In this document: positions 19,341-27,604 of the stretch, one piece after another
How positions within the stretch are numbered: position 1 is the first letter of the stretch
Layout of the letters: every line of letters starts with the position of its first letter
Assembly (NCBI RefSeq): GCF_003353015.1
Contig: NZ_QREM01000007.1
Coordinates: 708,171 to 772,170 of the forward strand
Direction: 5' to 3'
Source: Xanthomonas arboricola
Lineage (GTDB): Bacteria; Pseudomonadota; Gammaproteobacteria; Xanthomonadales; Xanthomonadaceae
Length of the DNA: 64,000 nt
The notes under the pieces: model-generated
Database searches by the model: none
What the model was told of the DNA's origin: nothing
Seen by the model: only the letters and a program-made list of their open reading frames with translations
Position numbers and translations under genes: made by a program

Positions 19341-19356
19341 TGTGACGTAATTCACA
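19341..19356. promoter_or_regulatory. CRP/Clp-type binding site upstream of the GT32 gene
   Basis: TGTGA-CGTAAT-TCACA matches the CRP consensus TGTGA-N6-TCACA exactly. It lies in an AT-rich island about 110 bases upstream of the minus-strand glycosyltransferase. The Xanthomonas CRP homologue Clp recognises the same consensus. A -10-like TTATGG (minus strand, near 19317-19322) would place the site roughly where a class II activator binds. Confidence 0.65.
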
Positions 19357-19468
19357 ATTTTAAATGATTACGCCTGCCCCCGATTTGCACAATCAATCCA
19401 GAACCGAAGTTCGCTCACAGCCTCGTCATCCGGCACGGCTGGCCTCGCCACGCTGTCGTCATCTCACC

Positions 19469-20848
19469 TCACTCCCAGCATCGATCGGCGCGTCCCTTCA
19501 GGGTTGCGCTGCGCGGGCAATCGCGCGGTGCGATGCGTCCAGCCTCCTGCTCCACCAGCCGCTTGCCGCCATCGCTGCCGCGCTCCAGCTCGAATGCATC
19601 GTAGAGACGTCCGGTGGCGGTGCGCGACTCGTAACGCAACTTCTGGTTGTCGATGCGAAGCACCTGGTAGAGCTGGGTGTCCTCGCCGACCGGATGCATG
19701 GTCTTGCGCGCCATGTCCGAGAGCCGGTACTGCTTGGGCCCGGCCACCGAGACCACGAACACCGGCGTGGCCTGCCCTGCCGCATCGCCGCGCCGGCCAT
19801 AGGTGTGGTCGTGGCCCTGCAGCACCAGATCGACCTTGTGGCGGCGGATCACCGGCAGCACCTGCTCGACCAGTGTCTGGTTCTGGCGATCGGCGCGCGG
19901 GGAAAAGAACGGCTGATGGATCAGCACGATCGACCACGGGTGCGGGTTGTCGGCCAGCACGCTGTCCAGCCACTGCGCCTGTGCCGGGCCGGTGCCCAGA
20001 TCCAGGACGGAGGTGCCATCGAGCACGGCGATACGCACGCCCTGATAGTCGAACCAGTAGCTGGTGCGCGCCGTGGCCGACGGCCCGTTGCGCGGCAGGG
20101 CGAAGGTCACCGGCCAGTGGTTGCCGAGCGTGCGCGTGGCCTGCGGGGTGTCCTCGCCCTGTTCGTGATACTCGTGATTGCCCGGCGCCGGCGCCACTGC
20201 GGTGCCTTCCAGCAACCAGCGCCCGGCGTCGAACCATTCGGCCCATTCGTTGTCGTCCTGGCCGTCCTTGCCGCTGACCAGATCGCCGGCGAACAGCGCC
20301 AGCCTGGCGTCCGGTGCCGAGCGCCAGGCCTGGCGGATCACCCGCGAGACCAGGCTGAGGTTCTTGTTCTGGGTGTCCCCGAAGTACAGCAGCGTCAGCG
20401 GTGTGTCGGGGCTGGCGGCGGTGCGGAAATGATTCCACGCGCCCCAGGTGCGGTTGCCCTGCACGCGGTAGGCGTACAGCGTGTCCGGCGTCAGCCCGTC
20501 GATATCGGCGCGGTGGTGGTGCGAACTGCCGTTTTCGCTGGCCAGCGTGGTGGTGCTGGCACGGATACGGCGCGGCGTACCCACGTCGGGCGAGTCGCCG
20601 GCAACCACCAGTTCCAGCCATGGCCGATCGACGCTGGCATCGGTACGCCACGCCACCGCGAAACCGGTCGCCGCCGCCTGCGCGGGCGTGGCGACGATGC
20701 GGTCCGGGAAGCCATCGGCAACATAGTGGGTAGAACCCGCCGGCACCTGCGTATTCGGTTCGGCGGCACGCTCGGCGGCCAGCGATCGCGTGCCCGCCAT
20801 GGCCCCCAGCAACAGCGCTGCAGACAGCGCCGTACGTGCAGCACTCAT
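19469..20848 (-). CDS. Secreted metallophosphoesterase, purple-acid-phosphatase-like
   Basis: A 459-residue exported phosphatase. There is a signal peptide (about 1-25), a fibronectin-III-like N-terminal domain as in purple acid phosphatases (about 50-145), then a calcineurin-type catalytic domain with the metal-binding motifs GDTQ (157-160), GDL (188-190), GNHEYHE (223-229), a His in LIHQPFF (311) and GHDHTYGRR (345-353). The start ATG at 20848 overlaps the stop of the upstream phytase-like gene (ATGA). With that gene and the TonB receptor it forms a probable organic-phosphate scavenging operon that releases phosphate from the products of phytase or other phosphoesters. Confidence 0.9.
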   Translation of the reverse strand: MSAARTALSAALLLGAMAGTRSLAAERAAEPNTQVPAGSTHYVADGFPDRIVATPAQAAATGFAVAWRTDASVDRPWLELVVAGDSPDVGTPRRIRASTTTLASENGSSHHHRADIDGLTPDTLYAYRVQGNRTWGAWNHFRTAASPDTPLTLLYFGDTQNKNLSLVSRVIRQAWRSAPDARLALFAGDLVSGKDGQDDNEWAEWFDAGRWLLEGTAVAPAPGNHEYHEQGEDTPQATRTLGNHWPVTFALPRNGPSATARTSYWFDYQGVRIAVLDGTSVLDLGTGPAQAQWLDSVLADNPHPWSIVLIHQPFFSPRADRQNQTLVEQVLPVIRRHKVDLVLQGHDHTYGRRGDAAGQATPVFVVSVAGPKQYRLSDMARKTMHPVGEDTQLYQVLRIDNQKLRYESRTATGRLYDAFELERGSDGGKRLVEQEAGRIAPRDCPRSATLKGRADRCWE

Positions 20849-21978
20849 GGCGCGCACTCTTTCAGGCGCAGCGTGCGCGCGATATCGCGCCAGTCGAAGG
20901 CCGCCACCGCCTGGTCGTCGTGCAGGGCGTAGAACACCCCGCCCGGAAAGCGCGCATCGCCGCGTTGATCCAGCCACACGCCGTCGGTATTGGCGGTCAC
21001 CCGGCCAGCGAAGGCACCGACATGCGCCAGGCTCTGGCGGTCGAACACCTGGAACACGCTGCGGTCCTTGAACTGATCGGTGGCGATCCAGTAGCCGCTA
21101 CCGTCCTTGCATGCGAACAGCGTCATGCCCTCGGCCTGCGCCTTGAACAGGCCGCCGCCGACATTGCGCCCGCGATAGCGCCCGTCCATGCCGTATTCGC
21201 GCAACTGCGTGCCCACGGCGACATCCTCTTCGGCAATCATCAGGCGCGCATGGGCTTCATCGCCGAACACCGACTCGGCGATCCGCACCGCGCCCGCCTC
21301 GCTGGTATCGCCGAAGCTCTGCGTCAGCCGCGCCTGCCAGCCCTGCCCTGCGTTGTTCACCTGATAGCGACGGAAACGCTGACCGAGTTCGGCCAGCGGC
21401 GGCGGCTGATCCTTGTTGGCCGGCGACATGTAGTTGTCGCTGACCACCACCTCGTAGCCGCCGTCGTGCTTGCGCACCCACAGGCCGTAGGGCTCGCGCA
21501 ATTCGTCCTGGCCGAAGCTGGTCAGCGGCTTGAAGTCGGGCAGCGAGAACACCTGCACGCGGCGGTTGTCGCGCTCGACCACGAACACCAGGTCGTCGAC
21601 CACCGAAATGCCGTTGGGGCGATCCAGCTTGCCCAGCGCCTTGCCCTTGCCGCCGACCACGCGCAGGCGCTTGCCGCTGTCGCCATCGAACACCACCAGC
21701 GCATGCGTGGCCTTCGCGGTGGCGATCAACCAGCGGCGGCCATCGGGCGCACTCCAGCTGGCCGGCGAGTCCAGGTTGTCGGCCGGCGTCAGCGCGGTGA
21801 TGAAGGCTTCCGGCACCACTTGGTGCGCCACCTTGGCCTCGCGGAGCAAGGGGTCCTTCAACAGCGCCTCGTCGGCTTCGCGGTCGGCCGGCATGCTGGC
21901 GCAGGCGGTCAGTGCCAGCGTGGTGGCGAGCAAGGTGGTGTGAAGTGACGTGGCGTGGAGCCGCGTGCGCATTGCCAT
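20845..21978 (-). CDS. Beta-propeller phytase-like lipoprotein
   Basis: A 377-residue lipoprotein with lipobox LTAC (Cys near residue 26), so probably outer-membrane anchored. It has repeated propeller blades (PNGISVVDDLVFVVERDNRRVQV in shorter matches, EPYGLWVRK) and the beta-propeller-phytase stretch AEGMTLFACKDGSGYWIA followed by VFQVFDR. It would release phosphate from phytate. Whether all calcium ligands are present cannot be judged by eye, so activity is not certain. Its ATG overlaps the receptor's stop by one base (TGATG); an in-frame GTG three bases upstream is an alternative start. It is coupled to the downstream phosphoesterase. Confidence 0.8.
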   Translation of the reverse strand: MAMRTRLHATSLHTTLLATTLALTACASMPADREADEALLKDPLLREAKVAHQVVPEAFITALTPADNLDSPASWSAPDGRRWLIATAKATHALVVFDGDSGKRLRVVGGKGKALGKLDRPNGISVVDDLVFVVERDNRRVQVFSLPDFKPLTSFGQDELREPYGLWVRKHDGGYEVVVSDNYMSPANKDQPPPLAELGQRFRRYQVNNAGQGWQARLTQSFGDTSEAGAVRIAESVFGDEAHARLMIAEEDVAVGTQLREYGMDGRYRGRNVGGGLFKAQAEGMTLFACKDGSGYWIATDQFKDRSVFQVFDRQSLAHVGAFAGRVTANTDGVWLDQRGDARFPGGVFYALHDDQAVAAFDWRDIARTLRLKECAP

Positions 21979-24539
21979 CACAGCGCCACCTTCAGGCCGA
22001 GCGCATAGGTGCGGCCGTATTGCTCGTTCTGCAACGTGCGCGTGGGCACGCCCTGGTACAGCTCCAGCGGTTCGTCCAGCAGGTTCTGCGCTTCCAGATA
22101 CAGGCTGACGTGGCTGTTGATTTGGTAGTTCATGCTGACATCCAGCTGGGTGTGCGGGGCGACGTAGATGTCGTATGCGCGGCTTTGGCCGATGGTGTCC
22201 AGGTACTCGCTGCGATACACCGCCGCAACGCGCGTACTGAAACCGTACTTCTCATAGCCCAGGTGGCCGCTGTAGATACGCTTGGACGAGCGCGGCAAGG
22301 TGAAGTCGTCGCCGGCGCGACCGGCCAGGCCGGGATTGAAATCGCTGTCCAGCACGGTGCCGCTGGCGCCGACCAGCAGGCCATTCCAGCCCTCGGGCAG
22401 GAAGTCCAGGGCCTGCTGCCAATTGAATTCGGCGCCGCGCACCTTGGCGGTGTCGCCATTGATCGAACGTGTGACCTGCAGGCCCGGGAACTGGGCATCG
22501 TTGGTGCTGATGGTCTGCACGATGTAGTCGTCGATCGACTTGTCGAACACGCCCAGCGAGATCAGCCCGGTGCTGCCGATGTATTTTTCGAACGACAGAT
22601 CCAGGTTCCTGGAGCGGTACGGATCGAGATCCGGGTTGCCGACGTTCACCTCGTTGTCGCCGCGATTGATGCTCACACGCGGGGACACATCGCCGAACGC
22701 AGGCCGCGACAAGGTCTTGTTGGCGGCAAACCGCAGCACCCAGTCGTTGCCGGTGTCGTAGCGCAGGTGCAGGCCAGGCAGCACGTTGGTATAGCTGCTG
22801 GAGGCCTCGCGCGGTGTCACCGTGGCGGTGCGGCCGTTCTCGGCCACCTCGACCTGGTTGCCGGTGGCATTGAACTGGGTGTTCTCCACCCGCACGCCGG
22901 CGATCATGCGCAGCGCCCCGATGTCCCAGGTGCCCATCGCGTATGTCGCAAACACGTCTTCGGTGGCCCTGTAGTCGTCCTGCAGCGAGACCTGCAGGTT
23001 GCCGCCCACATCCTGCGGACGTGCGCTGTACAGCGTGCCGGAGGTGTTCCAGTAACGGCGCATGCCGTCCGAGCCGATGCTTTCGCCCAGCGTGCCGCCA
23101 CGGTGTTCCGGTGCGGCGGTGGTCCAGTCGCCCGGATCGATCGCCGGGCCACGACGCAGCTCGTTTTCGTCCACGTTGACATCGCGCTCGCGCCAGCGGC
23201 CGAGCACGCCCATCTTCAGGCTGGAATGCTCGCCATCGAAGCGCACGTTGACCTGCGCGCTGCGCTCGCTGTCGTCCACCCGCTTGGGCGCCAGCACGAA
23301 GCGGTCGAACACGAAATCGTCGTTGCGCTGCCAGCCGTTGTCGGAGAACCCCAGGCGCGGAATGCCGCTGTTCTGATCGACCGTGGCCGACAGATCGTCG
23401 CCGGCATAGTTGAAGCGCGCTTCCATCTCGTCGTCCACGCGCTCGGTGGTCTTGGTGTAGCCCAGCTTGTAGTCCACCGTGGCTGCGCTCAGACGGTTTT
23501 CGCCGCCCACGCTCAAGGCCATGGTGTCTTCCTTCTTGGTGCGGTAGCGCACGCGCTTGGAAATGGAATCGGCCGGCAGGTCGGCCACGGTGTAGGTGCC
23601 ATCGCCATTGGCGCTGACCTGCCCGTCGGCCAGGCCGAAGAGGGTGCGCTGGCGTGTTTCGGCATCGTCGAAGCGGCTGTACAGCGTGCGCAGGTAGTAG
23701 CGGTTGTCGGCGTCCGGGCGCCAGTCCAGGTTGAGGTTGGCGCCCATGCGGGTGCGCTCGATGAAGTACTTGCGGCGCTGCACCTCGCCGGCGAACAGAT
23801 CGTCGGCCGCACCGCCGTCGAAGCTGTCGTAGGCCACTTCGGTGTTGTCGGACTCGAATTCGCGGTCCTGGTAGTTCATACCGACCGCCACGCCGAAGGT
23901 GCCGTCGAAGATGTCGCTGTAGTTGAACGCGCCCTTGGGGCTGGTCTTGCCCGACAGCGACTGGTGGCTGCCTTCGACCGAGCCACGCAGCGTGCGTCCG
24001 TCGCGATCGAACGCAGAGGTGGACTCGACCTGGATCGCACCGCCGATGGAGTCGCCCGGCATGTCCGGGGTCGGCGACTTGACCACTTTCAGGCGTTCGG
24101 TGGAGTCGGAGGGAATCACGTCCAGCGGCGCCGAGCGGGTGCCGTCTTCGGGCGTGCCCATGGTCATGCCATCGATGGTGACGCTGTTGAGCGCCGAATC
24201 CAGGCCGCGGATCACCACGAAGCGGCCTTCGCCCTGGTCGCGGGTGACGCTGACGCCGGGCAGGCGCTGCAAGGATTCTGCAACATTCTTGTCGGGGTAG
24301 CGGCCCAGCACATCGGAGGCGACCGCATCCTGGATCGCATCGGAACCCCGCTTGAGATCGACCGCGCGCACCTGCGATTCCACCTGCGGGCGCACTTCCA
24401 GGCGCTCCAGGTCGATGGCTGCCGCGCCGGACGCACCGGTCGCCGCTGCCGCACCCTCGGCCGCCTGCGCAAGCGGGCTCCACGTGGCCGCCGCCAACGT
24501 CAGCGTGATCGCCAGGCACAGCGGAGTCTTGTTCAACAC
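21978..24539 (-). CDS. TonB-dependent receptor of the phytase/phosphoesterase operon
   Basis: An 853-residue outer-membrane receptor. The start is GTG (no upstream ATG; GGGGAAG precedes it), giving a signal peptide MLNKTPLCLAITLTLAAA cleaved near AQA. The plug domain contains DKNVAESLQRLPGVSVTRD and IRGLDSALNSVTIDGM; the barrel ends YGRTYALGLKVAL with a terminal hydrophobic residue typical of TonB receptors. It is the first gene of a three-gene translationally coupled unit with a phytase-like lipoprotein and a phosphoesterase, so the ligand is probably phytate or another phosphorylated compound rather than iron; that is inference from context. Confidence 0.9.
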   Translation of the reverse strand: MLNKTPLCLAITLTLAAATWSPLAQAAEGAAAATGASGAAAIDLERLEVRPQVESQVRAVDLKRGSDAIQDAVASDVLGRYPDKNVAESLQRLPGVSVTRDQGEGRFVVIRGLDSALNSVTIDGMTMGTPEDGTRSAPLDVIPSDSTERLKVVKSPTPDMPGDSIGGAIQVESTSAFDRDGRTLRGSVEGSHQSLSGKTSPKGAFNYSDIFDGTFGVAVGMNYQDREFESDNTEVAYDSFDGGAADDLFAGEVQRRKYFIERTRMGANLNLDWRPDADNRYYLRTLYSRFDDAETRQRTLFGLADGQVSANGDGTYTVADLPADSISKRVRYRTKKEDTMALSVGGENRLSAATVDYKLGYTKTTERVDDEMEARFNYAGDDLSATVDQNSGIPRLGFSDNGWQRNDDFVFDRFVLAPKRVDDSERSAQVNVRFDGEHSSLKMGVLGRWRERDVNVDENELRRGPAIDPGDWTTAAPEHRGGTLGESIGSDGMRRYWNTSGTLYSARPQDVGGNLQVSLQDDYRATEDVFATYAMGTWDIGALRMIAGVRVENTQFNATGNQVEVAENGRTATVTPREASSSYTNVLPGLHLRYDTGNDWVLRFAANKTLSRPAFGDVSPRVSINRGDNEVNVGNPDLDPYRSRNLDLSFEKYIGSTGLISLGVFDKSIDDYIVQTISTNDAQFPGLQVTRSINGDTAKVRGAEFNWQQALDFLPEGWNGLLVGASGTVLDSDFNPGLAGRAGDDFTLPRSSKRIYSGHLGYEKYGFSTRVAAVYRSEYLDTIGQSRAYDIYVAPHTQLDVSMNYQINSHVSLYLEAQNLLDEPLELYQGVPTRTLQNEQYGRTYALGLKVAL

Positions 24540-24576
24540 GGGTGCTTCCCCAATCGGTTAAGAATGGGTGGGCACA

Positions 24577-24607
24577 CTATGTCCACGACGTTTCACCGAC
24601 ATGACAT
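24577..24607 (-). promoter_or_regulatory. Possible Pho-box-type promoter of the phosphate operon
   Basis: Read on the minus strand, ATGTCAT-GTCG-GTGAAAC (24607-24590) resembles the 7-4-7 repeat of a PhoB box (CTGTCAT-N4-CTGTCAT) with a weak second half, followed after 7 bases by CATAGT as a -10. The operon's probable phosphate role makes this worth testing, but the match is modest. Confidence 0.3.
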
Positions 24608-24690
24608 CTGCAAGCGCGATCACGCGCAATGTGTGGCGACGCTGCCGCTGGCTGCGGCACACTGTGGGTCTCTCCCGCCTGTCGCTGCCC

Positions 24691-25323
24691 ATGAAAATCG
24701 TCGAAGTCCGTCACCCCCTCGTCCAGCACAAGATCGGTCTGCTGCGCGATGCCGCCTTGAGCACCAAGGGCTTCCGCGAACTGGTCACCGAGCTGGGCAC
24801 GCTGCTGGCCTACGAGGCCACCGCCAATCTGGATACCGAATCGCACGTGCAACCCGGCTGGGCCGGCCCGGTGACCGTGCAGCGGATTGCCGGCGCAAAA
24901 ATCACCCTGGTGCCGATCCTGCGCGCAGGCCTGGGCATGTTGCCCGGCGTGCTGGCGCTGATCCCGGCCGCGCGCGTGAGCGTGGTCGGCCTGCAGCGCG
25001 ACGAAGAAACCCTGCAGCCGGTGCCCTACTTCGAACGCCTCACCGGCCGCCTGGAAGAGCGCGACGCGCTGATCCTGGACCCGATGCTGGCCACCGGCGG
25101 CACGCTGATCGCCACCATCGACATGCTCAAGCGCGCCGGCGCGCGGCGGATCAAGGGCATCTTTTTAGTGGCCGCACCGGAAGGCTTGAAAGCCTTGGAA
25201 GCCGTGCACCCGGACGTGGAGGTCTACACCGCCGCGATCGACGACCACCTCAACGACAAGGGCTACATCCTGCCCGGCCTGGGCGATGCCGGCGACCGGA
25301 TCTTCGGCACGCGGGTGGAGTGA
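24691..25323 (+). CDS. upp: Uracil phosphoribosyltransferase
   Basis: A 210-residue salvage enzyme making UMP from uracil and PRPP. The ATG at 24691 gives [20 protein letters not shown], the conserved N-terminus. The PRPP-binding signature is [18 protein letters not shown] and the uracil-binding C-terminal stretch is [14 protein letters not shown]. The length matches E. coli Upp (208). It is a single gene, divergent from the TonB receptor and convergent with the GH9 gene. Confidence 0.97.
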   Translation: MKIVEVRHPLVQHKIGLLRDAALSTKGFRELVTELGTLLAYEATANLDTESHVQPGWAGPVTVQRIAGAKITLVPILRAGLGMLPGVLALIPAARVSVVGLQRDEETLQPVPYFERLTGRLEERDALILDPMLATGGTLIATIDMLKRAGARRIKGIFLVAAPEGLKALEAVHPDVEVYTAAIDDHLNDKGYILPGLGDAGDRIFGTRVE

Positions 25324-25415
25324 GTTGCTACAGCGACCAATTCAAGAACTGATGCGCGCTGGACGATTGCCGATCGCGCCGGCATAGCGCCGGTGAGGTA
25401 ATCGGCGGATTGAAG

Positions 25416-25527
25416 CCCCTCTCCCCACGGGAGAGGGGTTGGGGTGAGGGTACGGTGTGTCGGTGGTGCTGCCGTTGCCGCACCCTCATCCGGCGCTGCG
25501 CGCCACCTTCTCCCGATGGGAGAAGGG
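25416..25527. repeat. Composite palindromic intergenic element (copy B)
   Basis: CCCCTCTCCCC/GGGAGAGGGG hairpin (25416-25438), GGGGTGAGGGTACG, then CACCCTCATCCGGCGCTGCG and the hairpin CCTTCTCCC/GGGAGAAGG (25506-25527). It has the same parts as 16005-16137 in inverted orientation. It lies between convergent upp and GH9 genes, where its hairpins could act as transcription end points for both. Confidence 0.8.
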
Positions 25528-25558
25528 AAAATCGCGCTGCCGCCTGGAGCCCGCCGCC

Positions 25559-27319
25559 TCAGCGCGTGGACGCTTCGATCGCCGCGCTCACATACACCAG
25601 CGGCGCGTTCCAGTTGATCGCCACTTCATTGCTGGCATAGCTGCAGGCGTTATCCAGATACGACAACGCCGGCAGTTTTGAGGGATAGGCCACCTTGCAG
25701 TCCTTGGCGTCCTGCTGGCCCGGTTGCGGGCCGCCAGCCAGCCAGCCCGGTACCGGCGCGTCGATGCCGTCGGCTTCGGAAGGGCGATGATGGATATGCA
25801 GCGGGCTGCGCAGCCCGACCCCGGTGACGAACGACAGTCCCAGGGGATTGCGCCCCAGGATGTAATCCAGCTGCGACTGCGCGGCGTCCAGATAGCGACG
25901 TTGCTGGGTGACGCGATAGCCCTGCAGCAACATCATCGCCTGATTGAGCACCACCGCGTTGCTGCCCCACACGAAGTCGTTGTCGGCCATGGCCAAACGC
26001 CACGGCGATGCCTGCCACTGGTCGCCCAGGCGTTGCGCCAGGCCGGCGATCTCGCGCGTAATCCGCGCGCGATCGGCATGCGCGGTGAGCCGGTCGCGGT
26101 GTTCGGCCAGCGACATCCAGGCCAGGCCGCCGACGTTGCTCCAGCCCGGCACGCTGGCCGGCACGTTGCGCGCCATCATTGCGTCGTAGAAGCCGTCCTC
26201 GCGCGTACTCACATACAGCTCGGCCGCGGCCCAGGCGAATTCGTCGTCCACCTGCGCGTCGTCGTAGCCGCCGGTGCGCACATCGTCGGGCTGGCGGTAG
26301 ATCACATCCGGATGCTGCTGCGCCCACGCCCAGGCGCTGCGCGCGGCCTTCAACATGCGTGCCGACGCGCCCGGATACTGCGTGTCGAATGGCGCATACA
26401 CGCGGCTGGCGGCCGCCATGACCGCGGCGAAATCCAGCGTGGCGGCAGTGGCCTTCATCACCACGTAGCGTTGCTGCCTGGCCTGGTCGGGCATCACCAG
26501 CCCGTCGAACTGCTTGTCGGTGAGCTTGTGGTACACGCCGCCATCGGCCGGGTCCTGCATGGCCAGCATCCATTCCAGGTTCCACCAGGTCTCCTGCAGG
26601 ATGCCGGGCACGCCGGGGGCGTCGTCGGGGATGGTCAGCGGCTGCGCCTTGAACAGCGCCGGATACTGCGCGTAGGCGGCCAGCAAGGTGTAGGTGCTGA
26701 TGCCGGAATTGACGATGTACTTGTTGTAGTCGCCGGCGTCGTACCAGCCCTTGGGCGCACGGATCACGCTGTCGGCCGGGCGCGTGGCCGAGGCCGCGGA
26801 AGGATGGATGCGCACATCGGTGTCCGGATGCCCGGCCGCACGCGCATGGCGCCCGGCGAACTGCGCCGGCAGCGCGGTGCTGGCGCGATTGAAGTAGAAC
26901 GCCTTGAGCGAGGCATCCACGACGGGCTGGTAGGCAGCGGCCGCAATCGGGAATGGATCCGACGCCGGCAAACCGGCGATCTTCACCCGGTACGTCCCCG
27001 GGGCGCGCAGCGCGGAAAAGTCGGCCACGCGCGCCTGTTGCCCCGCTGGTGCCCAGCTGGCCGCCGGCGACAAGCGGCCCTCCAGCACGCGGCGGCCGTT
27101 GCCATCCTCCACCGTGAAGCGGTCTGTCGCCGCCGCAGCGGACGGCGGCAAGCCGACCACTGCCAGCTTGGCCGAGCCCGGCAGATAACCGAGTTGATTG
27201 ACGTGGATCGCGGCGCCGGCAGCCGCCGTGCTACCGGCAGTGCCGGTCGTATCGGCCGCGCAGGCGGCGATGGGCGATGCGATCACCATGGCGGTGAGCA
27301 GGGTCTGCAAAATGGTCAT
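25559..27319 (-). CDS. GH9 endo-beta-1,4-glucanase (cellulase)
   Basis: A 586-residue secreted cellulase. The ATG at 27319 gives MTILQTLLTAMVIASPIAAC, a signal or lipoprotein-like leader. An N-terminal CelD-type Ig-like domain (about 35-120, beginning IHVNQLGYLPGSAKLAVV) precedes the (alpha/alpha)6 GH9 catalytic domain. The catalytic base region is GWYDAGDYNKY (Asp near 194 and 197), the His motif is HHRPSEADG, and the catalytic acid Glu is near 565 in SNEVAINWNAPLVY. The length fits Ig-GH9 enzymes without a carbohydrate-binding module. It acts on plant cell-wall cellulose or mixed-linkage glucan. It is transcribed alone. Confidence 0.94.
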   Translation of the reverse strand: MTILQTLLTAMVIASPIAACAADTTGTAGSTAAAGAAIHVNQLGYLPGSAKLAVVGLPPSAAAATDRFTVEDGNGRRVLEGRLSPAASWAPAGQQARVADFSALRAPGTYRVKIAGLPASDPFPIAAAAYQPVVDASLKAFYFNRASTALPAQFAGRHARAAGHPDTDVRIHPSAASATRPADSVIRAPKGWYDAGDYNKYIVNSGISTYTLLAAYAQYPALFKAQPLTIPDDAPGVPGILQETWWNLEWMLAMQDPADGGVYHKLTDKQFDGLVMPDQARQQRYVVMKATAATLDFAAVMAAASRVYAPFDTQYPGASARMLKAARSAWAWAQQHPDVIYRQPDDVRTGGYDDAQVDDEFAWAAAELYVSTREDGFYDAMMARNVPASVPGWSNVGGLAWMSLAEHRDRLTAHADRARITREIAGLAQRLGDQWQASPWRLAMADNDFVWGSNAVVLNQAMMLLQGYRVTQQRRYLDAAQSQLDYILGRNPLGLSFVTGVGLRSPLHIHHRPSEADGIDAPVPGWLAGGPQPGQQDAKDCKVAYPSKLPALSYLDNACSYASNEVAINWNAPLVYVSAAIEASTR

Positions 27320-27604
27320 GCCACGATGGTCTCCAAATCGCTGCACAGCGACAAGTCCAATCCCGGCATAGGACACGGCAGCAAACCGCATTGCTGCTGG
27401 CAGGCAGTGGGCTTCCGGCACCCACTCGGGCCGCTGCAGGCGTGCTGCACGTGGTTGCCGAGGGACACGGTTTGCCGCGCCGCGTGTTCGGCACCGGTGC
27501 CGGCTGGGCCGAACCGGCAGGCCAGGCCCGCGCCTCAGCGCACGCCGGTTCTCATCGCCGGCCGTGTCACGCCTGCCCCGATGCACGGAGCAGGCATGCG
27601 GCAC

